Of a DNA stretch of 64,000 nt, positions 34,257-44,612 are shown piece after piece (within the stretch, counting starts at the first letter, position 1; each line of letters starts with the position of its first letter). Where the stretch lies: assembly GCA_039000515.1 (NCBI GenBank), contig JBCFYV010000012.1, positions 11,717,068 through 11,781,067 on the forward strand. The letters run 5' to 3'. Origin of the DNA: Timema cristinae (taxonomy: Eukaryota; Arthropoda; Insecta; Phasmatodea; Timematidae). The position numbers and the translations under genes were made by a program. The notes beneath the pieces were generated by a model, which ran no database searches, was not told the origin of the DNA, and was given only the letters and a program-made list of their open reading frames with translations.

Positions 34257-35805
34257 TGCACCGCCTGGGACGATGCTTAGGACATACATGTTAAATATAA
34301 GTAATGAGAACAAGAGGAGATTATGATTAATAAATTTAATGATTGAGTATACATGATAAAACATATTTGACATATTGCACTAATATCTCAGTAAGTACGT
34401 AGTAAAATAACAATGAAGTAATGAAGTGTGGCAGGCTTGCCTAAGTATTGGCCACAAGGGGGCGAGAAGCGCCGAGATAATAACCCACCGCAAAACGTGG
34501 TGTTATTCATTCTGCCATTTACATGTCAAGTTGGCCTTGTAGGCAGAGTAAGTGCGTACCTCAGGCAAGTTCTGGTTTAGCTATACAAGAGAGCCCTTGA
34601 TACATATATACTGTCCTCATCAGAGTACCAAAATAGCTACTTGGACATATCAAGGTCCACGGGCCAATCGAGGACGAGACGCGTCCCACTGGTTGAGCAC
34701 CCGCAGGGTGAGCAACACCACAAAAATCTAACAATGAATAAGTAACAACTGCAGTCGAGCCTGAGGGCAAGACGGCCCACTGGCAGTGTACATGCAAAGT
34801 GAGAGGAGCCAAACAATAACAACACTATACCGCGGGCCAATCATGAAAGTCACGAGCGACCCACAGTTTGACCTCCCAACAACAACATTGAGATAGACCA
34901 GTGAACCTAATTAGGTATTAATCATCGGCCTCCCTATAGCCTAAACAATCTCCTGCCTAGGTAAGCTATCCTAAAATATACATCAATGGACACATCAAGC
35001 GTGTCGCGGGATTCACCATCCCGAGCGCGAGAAGCGCGCTATACCGCAATTATAGATTGCAGCCTGTTCTCCTGGCCCAGGAGACTCAACATTAAATATT
35101 GCATAACTAGCCTAACGGTAACACAACTACAGTGTCTCACAATAGACACGAACAGTTTCCTATTAATAATCCCTACAAAATGATATTTCTACTAATCCTC
35201 GCTGGACGAAGACTAACCCTAACAATAACATATTAATCTGGAGTCTACTCGTCGTATCTAATCCTCGTAGTAGTTAAGTCCTTCGACATCCTCCGGTTTA
35301 GAGTATCCATTCCCCTAGGATAGTAAGACCACCGTCGACTAGATGACAGATTCAGACTAGAAGTGCGCGCTTAATAGGCCTGCGTAGACGATGTTTACGC
35401 GATCGTCTGCTGGCGTGTTCTGTACTCCTTCCCAGCAGTCAGGCGTATATATAGTGGATAAGCCCGTACGAAGCGAAGGGGGAACCTCCCCCAAACTTCT
35501 AGAAGAACGATGCGCGCTGGCCAACGTTTTTCTAGGAGCGGTCAGTCGGTTGATGGTTTCGGTCGAACGCGGAGTTATTCCCAGCGGTGGTGATCGGTCA
35601 CTTATCTTCTGTGGTGTGTCATCGAATTGGGCATCGGGCTTACAGGACGAGTCGGTGAAGCGGTATGTAAATAAAGAGATATATTATTAGCGAAGCATTT
35701 ACATTAGTATGTTATGTTTAACTTTGATTATTTGCAGGAACTAGCCAAATATACGTTCTTTTGCACTTGTTAACGGGGCTAACCCAGGTTTGCCCGTTAC
35801 AGACT
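34253..35805 (+). mobile_element. Solo LTR (34257-35801) with GACT target duplication
   Basis: The LTR begins TGCACCGCC and ends GCCCGTTACA. The bases gact flank it at 34253-34256 and 35802-35805. It has a TATA box (tatatata, 35446-35453), AATAAA at 35670-35675, and GC content well above its surroundings. No internal domain is present. It splits a minus-strand LINE reading frame, and that frame continues across the junction when the LTR and one target copy are left out. Confidence 0.85.
34452..34465 (+). promoter_or_regulatory. CTCF-like motif inside the solo LTR
   Basis: The bases ccacaagggggcga closely resemble the core CTCF motif (CCASYAGRKGGCRS), with mismatches at the fifth and last positions. 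It could be a chance match, and no occupancy can be inferred from sequence. Confidence 0.3.
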
Positions 35806-35870
35806 GTTGTATTTTACTTACAAGAGACAGTGCAGCCTTAATGTATATGTACACTCGGGAAATAATATAG
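35806..35870 (-). mobile_element. 5' continuation of the split LINE
   Basis: The minus strand encodes IKAALSLVSKIQQS, which continues in frame into the LINE part at 34256. It ends where the BEL/Pao sequence begins. Confidence 0.75.
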
Positions 35871-35879
35871 TAAAAACTA

Positions 35880-36216
35880 GAAAATTCAAGGATTGTGTTT
35901 AGAAAGTTTGGAGGGGACATACGTGATTGGTTGTTGTTTTGGGTTCAATTTAAGAAACTTGACGAAGATGGAAATATTGATCCAGCAGATAAATTCCAAT
36001 ATTTAATACAGGCAACAGTACTAAATTCTCGTGATAGGGAACTCGTCGAAAGCTATTCTCCTACAGTAGATAATTACAGGCACGTTTTGGTAAGGAATAT
36101 CTGTTGGTAGAAGTGTATGTCAGATAACTATTTTCATTGGTTCTACAAAATACAATAACAGGATATTCATGTTCTTTGTCCTTACTTACTGTATGACAAA
36201 CTGAAATCTCACTTAA
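35880..36216 (+). mobile_element. BEL/Pao retrotransposon gag, first part
   Basis: The plus strand encodes KFGGDIRDWLLFWVQFKKL and DPADKFQYLIQATVLNS, the hallmark of BEL/Pao gag (DUF1759 type: 'F.G....W..FW..F' and 'DKF.YL'). The frame is then interrupted by a stop near 36107 and by the DNA transposon inserted at the TTAA at 36213-36216. Confidence 0.9.
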
Positions 36217-37152
36217 AGCCCGTATCACACGACACTTGCTTATACTAGAAATCAAGTGTGCTAGCTAGCACCTAGATATCTGTATACTAGCTAGTACAAT
36301 AGAAATGGGACTAGAGTATTCACACGCTGCTAGTTTGGTACTAGGTTCTAGTGCAAATATTTATCGAACGTCAGAGATTAATTTTGAGTGCAGCAGCTGC
36401 ATTAATTACTAATAAAGATATCGAAAATTATGAGAGGGAGCGTAGGAAAAAGAATATAGACACGGGAATGGTTGGGAAAGACGAAATAATGGTCTCAGGA
36501 TGCTTAATATGATACATTCGGAGGTTAGGTAATATACATTCGGGGTGATACAAACGTTTAGTATCTCCCTAAATTTGTATTCATTTATTTACATTGTGGT
36601 CAGAGGTCCCTAAGCCATGGGTGTCCAAGTACAGTATCCTTGATAAACAAATGTTCTTTTTTAGGCCTACGCACACTTTATATTCTAAAAAAACAAACAA
36701 AAAACGCCCAAGGTTGGCATGCTATCAAGTTTATTTAGATTAAAATTGTGTCTGGAACACAGTTTGTCATTTTTAGATGACATGTTTTAAATTAAATGTA
36801 TATATATTAAATATATTGTCATACTGTGGCAATTTGGTATTATATAAACAAGGATGTTTAGAATAATTTCTGCCAACAACAAAATCACATCCAATGACGA
36901 TGTTGGCGTCATTTATACCATTTATCTACAAAACAGTCTCAGAGCACATGATTGGTTGAATTACACAGACTAGTGTCGAAACTAGTACGAAAATAGCACG
37001 TGTTCTATCCTCACAACTAGTATGGTAGCCAGTACCAAGTGGCAGAACCAGTATACTTTTTCTGATTCCACGACGCTAGATGATGACGTGCTAGCAAGCG
37101 CTAGCTAGCACACTGGATTTCAAGTACGAGCTAGTGTCGTGTGATACGGACT
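36217..37152 (+). mobile_element. TTAA-flanked DNA transposon (936 bp) with about 55-bp terminal inverted repeats
   Basis: The left end reads agcccgtatcacacgacact; the complement of the right end reads agtccgtatcacacgacact. Similarity continues to 'gtgtgctagctagc' about 55 bases in. TTAA lies on both sides (36213-36216 and 37153-37156). Around 36380-36500 a short coding remnant, ENYERERRKKN preceded by AALIT, resembles the N-terminal arginine-rich region of Harbinger-type nucleases. Harbinger elements usually duplicate three bases (TWA), which TTAA also contains, so the superfamily stays open. Confidence 0.85.
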
Positions 37153-37179
37153 TTAAGAGCGTTGGAGTGTCTAGGTGTA

Positions 37180-37462
37180 TTATTATTATTATTAGCACCG
37201 CGTCTTACTACCCGTTCGGGTTATACGCACTTACGCTAATGTGCAATGGTATCGTGATTGTGAGATGAAATGAAGGACCTACAGATTAACGTGGAATCCG
37301 AACCACGGTGGTGACCTGGCATTCCACACATTCACAAGATGTCTTGTCAGAGGTGTAGGAAGGGTTTGGAAATCAGATAAATCTGTGCCGTGACCGAGGA
37401 TCGAACCCCGGCCGCCAGCATAGAAGTCTGACACCTTACCCCTGGACCACCAGGTCACCATC
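37180..37462 (-). mobile_element. SINE-B, full length (283 bp)
   Basis: It is flanked by tctaggtgta at 37170-37179 and 37463-37472. On the minus strand, the tRNA-like head starts 'ggtgacctggtggtccaggg' with B box 'ggttcgatcctcgg', then the body, then tail 'cgtataacccgaacgggtag', 'taagacgcggtgctaa' and a TAA run. This is the best reference copy of the family in the window. Confidence 0.95.
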
Positions 37463-37472
37463 TCTAGGTGTA

Positions 37473-38220
37473 GCCACAGAGAAGTGTGAGTCTATGTTGT
37501 TTCCATTGGTTGAGTCTTGTATTCCAGAGGAACTACTTAGAGTCTTGCAACGACATACTTCAATTGAGGTGTCACCAAAAGACTGTCTTGATGAGCTGAT
37601 GAAGTCTATCTGCAGTGAAGTAAAAGGTGAAGAGGAATTTCAGTGGCCATGGCTGGTTTCGATATTAAAGTAAGTCACCCAAGGAAAATACAAATTTTTA
37701 TTAAAAGCCTGGAAATGAAATTCCTGAGAAAATGTGTTGTTTTACTGTCTAAAACCAGGGCATTGTGTTAAGAATTGTAAGGCTTCAGTAAGGTGCATGG
37801 TCAGCCAAAACGGAATTTGACTATTATGGGTCAGGATTTACCGTTTCACAAAACTGACCGAAGAGAGCACGAGGAAAATTATAGTCTAGGTGGAGGAAAT
37901 ACAGAGCCAACGATAAGAAAAATATACAGTCTGTTGACACTCTTAATTCTAGAACAAAGTGTATTACGGATGTTTTTCTTCAAACTCTTGCTGTGAGGTT
38001 AGTAGTAAAGGATGGTGAGAGGCCAGTCTGAGCTATTATTGATACAGATTCTCAACGGTCATATTGTGTTAAAGAACCCTTCTATTGAAATGGGATGTAC
38101 CCCTAAAAATGAGGAGTTGATCAGTCATTCTTTAATTGAAAGTGATAATACCTGCCTACACAAATCCTATAGAATTTATTCAGGAAATTTGTGTAGAAAT
38201 TGTGTGTAATTTAGAAGCTT
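37473..38220 (+). mobile_element. BEL/Pao gag end, zinc knuckle and protease
   Basis: Gag resumes with [20 protein letters not shown] and [22 protein letters not shown]-type knuckle follows near 37740-37800 (CLKPGHCVKNC). The aspartic protease motif AIIDTDSQRSYCVKEP lies near 38030-38085; the family motif is 'ALIDTGSQRS', so the Gly after the catalytic Asp-Thr is changed. Frameshifts and stops are frequent. No reverse transcriptase follows, so the element is truncated. Confidence 0.88.
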
Positions 38221-40310
38221 TAAGGCTGTGCCTACCCATAAATGCACGGTTCTAAACAAAAAAATTAAAACAAAATATATTTAATAATTCAACATTGTTT
38301 TATATTTATTTATTTTAGTAACATATCTGGGCCTCTTTCATAATCCTTATGAAATTTTCAACCCATGTTAAAAATAGTTATTGAAATATTTTCATTAAAA
38401 TGTTTTCATTTCAATGCATTTTAAATGGGAAAACAAAAATTATTAATAGATTTTTTTTGTACAATTAAGCTAGAGTGTTTGTTTATAACATATTATTTAA
38501 TGAATAATTTCTTTTTCTTTTTAGACATAATTTTTAATTTGGGTTAGCTTCAATAATCACGACGATATTGAGCTCTAACGACTCCTAAGTCGACACTATA
38601 GTCAAAATACATGGTTTTAAATACAACTTTTCCTTCTGCAACTAGTTGTCTTAGCTGATAATAGGTGCCGTTAGTATGATCATTACCCATTTACAAGCTA
38701 GTATCGTTTTGCAAGCGTTGGCTAACCTGATGTATCGGAATGCAGGCTGCAGTGGAGGGTTAAACTAATCTCTGTGACCTTGAGTCAAAGAAACATTAAT
38801 AACATGTGCGTTAGGATAAGAAGGGCCAATGTCCAATTATGAAAATTTGCGTAATTAAATATAACATCTTAATATATTCAGTAACTAAAATACTCAGAAA
38901 GTCTTCCTGCTGTGTGAATGAATATAGTTTGTCTCTACTTACTTCAATGAGAGTATTACTCTAGTGATACATTATTTTCAAAGAAAAAACAACATGTTTC
39001 TCCATATATAAAGTTTTATGACATTAGCCCGTATTTAGGGATTTAATATCCATCATGAGCATAGCGGTATTAGATGAGAAACGTTTAAATAAAGAGAAAA
39101 AGTTTTTTTTTAAATTCCAGAACAGCATTGATAGATGTCCTACCTGAGGCAGTAAAACATGTAAAATTCTTCATTCTTATCTTATATTCTTTCATGGGTT
39201 TTCTCATTCTTGAGCACTACACGTTGTAATAATAAGTGTTAATATTCAAAGTATATGAAAACTACTGTACATTGAATTTTTAATCCACTATTATAATTAA
39301 TAAAAATAAACATTCCTGCTCATATCAAACATAGTTATTTTAAATAAAATTTGGTCTAAATGTAATTTGGAGACGTTCTCAGTATAATTTTATATACTAG
39401 TTTTTATTTTACGGTCTAGGATTTGACTCTCATTGGACTTTGGAATAAGTCATTTTTCAAAAAGTTAATGAACGAAGTTTTTGGTAGTCAAGATGTGAAA
39501 ATGTTAATTTTATTTTGTTAGCTTGTTAAATGTGATTACTTTTAATTTAAACCTGTTGCATTCTCGCAGTTTGTGCGCTCGTTTCGGAAGAAATGTATCG
39601 AGTCTCGAACAATAAGAACCCACGGTGATTACTTTTTATATAACTAACATATTATGCTTTCGAACAAAATCCAATGGATTGTATACATTTTGAGGTGGAG
39701 AAGTATTTACAAAATATTATTTTATATCCTTGTGAATAACAAGTTTGTGAAGCATGGGTCGATGAAAGAAAGGGCACACAAAGAAACTCAAAGATATAAT
39801 TGATTATTTAACTGCTTGTCGTAAAGGGTAAGTTTTTTTAATGATGTCATATTACTGGGCTTAGGCTATCTGTATCTACTAATTTAAGTACAATGGATGG
39901 GTAGCGATACTATTTTATTTACTGTAGAAATAATATCAAAATTAAGATACAAATAAATATTTCTATATAACAATGTAGCGATTATTCTGATATTTCAAGT
40001 ACTTTTTTTTTTTTAAAAAGCTCTTAGCTGAAAGTAAATGTTACTAACACTTTGTAACGCACTTATTGTATGTTCAAAATCTCTTGTTCCTTGGCTGAGT
40101 TCGTATCACGCTAGTACTAAGTAATTTCAACCTAACAGGGAATCGAACTAGTCAAGTTACTAGAGCTGATTAATTTACGCACTCAGTGATCAGTCATAGC
40201 ACTTTAGCAATATTGACCACGACATGGAGCCGATGATAAAAAAAATATATTTAAAACCATTAAAGTTAATGAACTTTTGTGTTCCCTATGCCATAAAGTA
40301 AGTAAGTAGT
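38221..40310. other. AT-rich spacer, no gene recognised
   Basis: No exon-like or repeat structure could be supported. A short higher-complexity stretch at 39560-39840 ends in a 'gtaagttt' that could be a donor site, but its reading frames match nothing I know. Confidence 0.45.
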
Positions 40311-40317
40311 TGATACC

Positions 40318-40440
40318 CGACCGCCTCTGTGGTATAGTGGTCAGATTTACTGGCTTCAGATCCTGAAGTCCCAGGTTCGATCCCCAGTGCCCCTAATTGT
40401 CTGTGAAGTAGTGGGTCTGAAACGGAACCAAAATCAACCT
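40318..40440 (+). mobile_element. tRNA-like SINE head
   Basis: 'ccgcctctgtggtatagtgg' followed by a B box 'ccaggttcgatccccag' looks like a tRNA, but the arms do not form a clean seven-base acceptor stem. The block continues directly into SINE-like body sequence. Confidence 0.6.
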
Positions 40441-40556
40441 CGTGCGGACAAATGTTTGTTTGTTTTTTGTAAGCATTTATTTTATAATTGTAACACATAT
40501 ATCAGTTAAAAACATTAATAAAACATGTGAAACATATAAGACAGACAGTTAACACC

Positions 40557-41035
40557 AGCCCCGAAGGGCTTCGAAAACGGACACGACATGGACGTAAAAA
40601 ACATAAAAAAAACTCAACAATGGCGCCCTGGCGGGCTGAAGACTGCTATCATAGGTTCGGGGTGGGAAAATAGGTATAAAAACCCACCCCATAGCACATA
40701 TTGGGTCCGCCAGGACCGTTAAAAAATACACATAGTACAAAGGAAAGAGAGGGAGCAGAAGCAGAAACAAAGGAGGGAGAAAAAGAAACATGGGAATAGG
40801 TAATGAAATAGCGGAGGAGGAGAGGCCCCGGTCGGCTGAGCGCCGGGGTCAGTCGGAGAAAAACATTGTACTCCGCCAGGGCTACGCAGGTATTTCATAC
40901 GTAGCCCTGGTGGGAAAATAAAATAAACTTTACCCTGTGGGCGATTTTTGCCGCACAGGGTGGGGAAACCAAAGAGGGGGACAAATAAAAATTATTGGAC
41001 CGGTGGGAGTGAAGGTTCCCCCCGCGAGACGCGGG
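40557..41035. repeat. Array of GC-rich hairpins
   Basis: Perfect stems, left arm / right arm: 40557-40561/40566-40570 (agccc, loop cgaa); 40659-40666/40683-40690 (ggggtggg); 40704-40708/40713-40717 (ggtcc, loop gcca); 40826-40831/40843-40848 (ccccgg); 40876-40886/40900-40910 (ccagggctacg); 40932-40939/40954-40961 (accctgtg); 41021-41026/41030-41035 (cccgcg, loop aga). They are joined by A-rich linkers. Different stem sequences rule out a tandem repeat. No protein homology was recognised in the frames covering it. Confidence 0.75.
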
Positions 41036-41440
41036 AGGTGACAGGAATTGTGAAAGGGATTGTGGAGCGAAAACGGGGCGAGGGAGTGAGGAGGAATCAT
41101 GAAGAAGGCTCGAGAGACGGCTGTAGAGAAGAGGGAGGACAAATGAGGAGATAATTGCATGAATAAGTAGCGTTTCAGTCTAGAAAACTGAGATAGAAGT
41201 CTGGAGGGTTCGTTGTGCTAACCACATGGCACCCTCAGCTTAAAATGTTAGCACTATCTTCGCCAACATACGGCAGCCTCTCGATTGGTATAACCTGCTT
41301 GCAGGCTGACACCGTGGAGATATTACTCAAGTTAAACTCTACCAATAGGATAAAAAATTATTCCCAAAAACATTATTTCTGGAAAATTGTGTAAATCCTA
41401 TAGATGTTTGAAAACTGTATACACCGTATTAAATAACAGA

Positions 41441-41690
41441 TACCCACTTCAGTGGCTGAGTGGTCTAAGGTGTCACTACAGTGTTAAATTGGCCTGCTGA
41501 TAGCGGAGCACTTGGGGTGCAAATACTGGTCGGGTCTACTGAGGGTAGTTTTTCCTAAATTATTTCCCCATCTCCTTACAAAAAAACACTGGTGTATAAC
41601 CAGTCAAATGTTTCTTTCCTCATTACTACCCAATTAGATTATTATATATGCGTATAACATGAACAGGTAGTATGACGTGGTGATATCAGT
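41441..41690 (+). mobile_element. SINE-A relative with tRNA-Ser-like head
   Basis: It has the head 'cagtggctgagtggtctaag', the body 'gtttttcctaaattatttcc', and the tail 'gcgtataacatgaacaggta' then 'gacgtggtgat'. The tail hairpin is mutated. Confidence 0.7.
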
Positions 41691-41766
41691 AATAAAAATA
41701 ACAGATGTATTTATAGTCAAAATTGTTCTATACCTCGAAATGAAACGGCTTTTAAAATATTTTATT

Positions 41767-41985
41767 CATCTTGTGAATGTGGGGAATGCCAGGCCTCCAC
41801 CGTGGTTCGGATTCCACGTTAAACCGTAGGTCCTTCATTTCATCCACAATCACCCTACCATTACACATTAGCGTAAGTGCGTACAACCCGAATGGGTAGT
41901 AAGACGCGGTGCTAATATAATAAATAATATAATAATAATATAATAATAATAATAATAATATAAAATAATAATTAATAAAATATTT
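41767..41985 (+). mobile_element. SINE-B, 5'-truncated, with long AT-rich tail
   Basis: It starts in the body at 'cttgtgaatgtggggaatgc', continues through 'ccaccgtggttcggattcca' to the tail 'gtagtaagacgcggtgctaa', and ends in a degenerate TAA run up to about 41985. Confidence 0.9.
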
Positions 41986-42269
41986 TATTGCCTATTTAGC
42001 CTTTAAATTTTAAAAATTAACCAAAGCACAGTTGCCAATTTAGCACATTAAATTTTAGTTATTTTTTATTTTACCTGCTTACTAATAAACTCAAATAAAT
42101 GGTACGACAAAATCGTAAGCTACATACTCTCTCGTATAGGTTATTATAGTTAGTGACAATATCTTAAAAATAAGTTATCTCTAATATTACCTTAAATAAT
42201 TTTTTCTCTGATAAATAATATACATTATTATTTATCACTACACCCAACAGATATTTATTTGAAAAAAAT

Positions 42270-43262
42270 TCAAAAGTGGTAAAACGGCATTAACCTGGAG
42301 AAACGTGACACTTTGATATGCTAATTACTCAAAATGGGTACGGGTAAAAAACTTTCTCTTTGTGGTACAAACAGTACAAAACTAGTACACAACTTTGGCA
42401 TCAAAAAAAGTTCAAAATTCAAAAGGGGTACAGCCGCATTTACCTGGAGTAGTCACTTTGATGTGCTAATTACTCAAAACGGGAACGGGTACAAAACTTT
42501 TTCATTGTGGTACAAAACGGTACAAAACTAGTACAAAACTTTGGCATCAAAATAAGTTCAAAATTAAAAAGTGGTACAACAGCATTAACCTGAAGTCACC
42601 ACTTTGATACGCTAATTAATCAAAATGTGTACTGGTAACAAACTTTTTATTTGTGGTACAAAATGGTACAAATCTATACAAAACTTTGGCATAAAAAAAG
42701 TTCATAATTCAAAAGTGGTACAACAGCATTAACCTGGAGTCACCCTTTGATATGCTAATTACTCAAAACCAGTACGGGTACAAAACTTTTTCTTTGTGGT
42801 ACAAAACGGTACAAAATTAGTACAAAACTTTGGCATGAAAAAATTCAAGAGTGGTACAACGGCATTAACCTGGAGTCACCACTTTGATTATAACTAACCA
42901 AAATGGGTACGGGTACAACACTTTTTATTTATGGTACAAAACGGCACAAAACTAGTACAAAACTTTGGCATACAAAAAATTCAAAAGTGGTACAACAGCA
43001 TTAACCTGGAGTCACCACTTTGATATGCTAATTACTCAAAATGGGTACGGGTACAAAACTCTTTTATTTGTGGTACAAAATGGTACAAAACTTTGGCATA
43101 AAACAATTCAAAAGTGGTACAACAGCATTAACCTGGAGTCACCACGTTGATATGCTAATTACTCGAAACGGGTACGGTACAAAACTTTTTCATAGTGGTA
43201 CAAAACGGCACTAGTACAAAACTTTGGCATCAAAAAAGTTCAAAATTCAAAAGTGGTACTAC
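42270..43262. repeat. Satellite-like tandem array, about seven units of 130-150 bp
   Basis: The landmark 'aagtggtacaacagcattaa' recurs at about 42272, 42423, 42569, 42713, 42848, 42983, 43112 and (truncated) 43250. The spacing shortens from about 151 to about 129 bp. Each unit also holds 'gctaattactcaaaa' and an internal 'gtacaaaa' series. Indels inside the internal series explain the shrinking period. Confidence 0.92.
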
Positions 43263-43620
43263 AGGTTAATGGACGTCTAGCTGGCTGGAATGGATAACTA
43301 ATTTTTCTGCTCGAGAGTGTGATTGTATCTTGACGTTTTTATCTCCCCACGTTTAGTCCAACTTTATCGCCTACACACTTTACGGTCCGGCACTACACTT
43401 CTTATCTCTCTCAGTTCTTGGAAAAGGTTTGCTTGCTGCCTGATTACCGATCGCGGTTGCCAGTCTCCCAATTGTTTAAACAAACCAGTAATTCTGCCAA
43501 CCTGATGGTTGGAATCCACCAGTTTGTATAACGTTAGCAACGCCATCTATTTTGAGAGCTGAAAGCTCAACACACCGCCAGAGAGGGTAGGCAGGGACTT
43601 AATTATATACCGTGGTAGAC
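43263..43620. other. Higher-GC unique block next to the satellite, unassigned
   Basis: An open frame on the minus strand (43546-43364, 60 codons, containing QLGDWQPRSVIRQQANLFQE) has no recognised relatives and no clear splice sites. It may be part of a mobile element that carries the satellite, or an exon. Confidence 0.25.
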
Positions 43621-43716
43621 GATATACCGTTGTAGAAAGTTGTTATTAGTATTTTGAGAAACTTCATGAGTACAAGAACAGTGTTTTATAAACAATGTTC
43701 ATTATTTTATTAATAA

Positions 43717-43970
43717 CCGCCTCGGTGGCGTAGTTGGCTAACACGCTTGTCGTGTAGAGCTCGACTGCTGAGGACGGGGAGATCGAGGTTCGAATCTCGG
43801 TAGGTGAACTTCGGAGTGGTTTTTCCTAAATGGTTTTCCTCTCTCCCTCCACGCAAATGTGGTTTCAATTCCTCTAATTCAACCTTCCAATTCCTTCCAT
43901 TAGCGTAATTAGTACTTAAAGCGTATAACCCGAACGGGTAGTAAGATCGGTGCTAAATATTATTATATTA
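43717..43970 (+). mobile_element. SINE-A, full length, best reference copy
   Basis: The head 'ccgcctcggtggcgtagttg' has A-box spacing and an extended variable region (gactgctgaggacgggg). The B box is 'gaggttcgaatctcgg', and the body is 'ccctccacgcaaatgtggtt'. The tail is 'gcgtataacccgaacgggta' then 'gtaagatcggtgctaa' plus ATT repeats. The long variable arm suggests a serine- or leucine-type tRNA ancestor. Confidence 0.9.
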
Positions 43971-44412
43971 ATATTTTAGAGATTATTATTCTGTAATGCA
44001 AACTCTGAGTGAAATAAAAAGACAAATGTTGGTGTACGATAAAGTAATTTAATTCCATTTTCAAATGAATATGGAGGATCATAGTAAAACATGGTGAGTT
44101 GAAGTGAGAGAACAATAACACTTTAGTAATAACTGTGTTGGTTGCGTGAGTTATGTAGCGACGAGAATTTTGCGTGTGGTACATCAATGAATCGAAATAA
44201 TAATATGTTTAGTTAGAGAACAATAACACTTTGGTAATAACTGTGATAGCTGCTTGAGCTTTTGTAAGACGAAAATTTTGCGGAAGGTACATCAACAATC
44301 GAAATAAAAATACATAAATATAAATACAATTATTAAATATCATGCACTTAGTAGCTCGCTTTTCTCGAAGAAGAGTTTGTACGCCGGCACATAGGGGTCG
44401 CCGGCCTCTGGC

Positions 44413-44612
44413 TCAAAAACTCTTCTTGGAGCCACCTTCCGGAAAAACGGCTTCTCCGCCGGTGCTTCCAGCCGGCACATAGGGGTCGCAGTTTGGTTGG
44501 TCCTCTGGCCGGAGTGGAGTCACTTTCTGAGCTCGTTGGCTCCTCGGCGCTTCAACTCGCAATGTTGGAGTGTTTTCCAATGACGGGCAAGTAGCAGGCT
44601 GGCTATTATGTG
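44413..44612 (-). CDS. Novel small protein, exon 2 (stop codon)
   Basis: After a good acceptor (tatttgtttcag) the frame continues in phase 1 from 45104 and encodes HNSQPATCPSLENTPTLRVE. It runs through a proline- and charge-rich region with NCDPYVPAGSTGGEAVFPEG to a TGA at 44415-44413. A 19-bp exact direct repeat (44383-44401 and 44471-44489) encodes DPYVPA. The copy beyond the stop would read DPYVPAYKLFFEKSELLS only in a shifted frame. GC content is far above the flanks. No family was recognised. Confidence 0.6.

Noticed and set aside
40318..40395. Possible functional tRNA gene
   Set aside because: A and B boxes are present, but the acceptor arms do not pair over seven bases and the block runs on into SINE-type sequence. 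The same applies to the tRNA-like blocks near 18640, 44800, 48900 and 60250.
40549..41160. Hydrophobic and proline-rich minus-strand frames over the hairpin array
   Set aside because: Composition follows from the A/G-rich plus strand and the hairpin stems; no start context, splice sites or family motif were seen.
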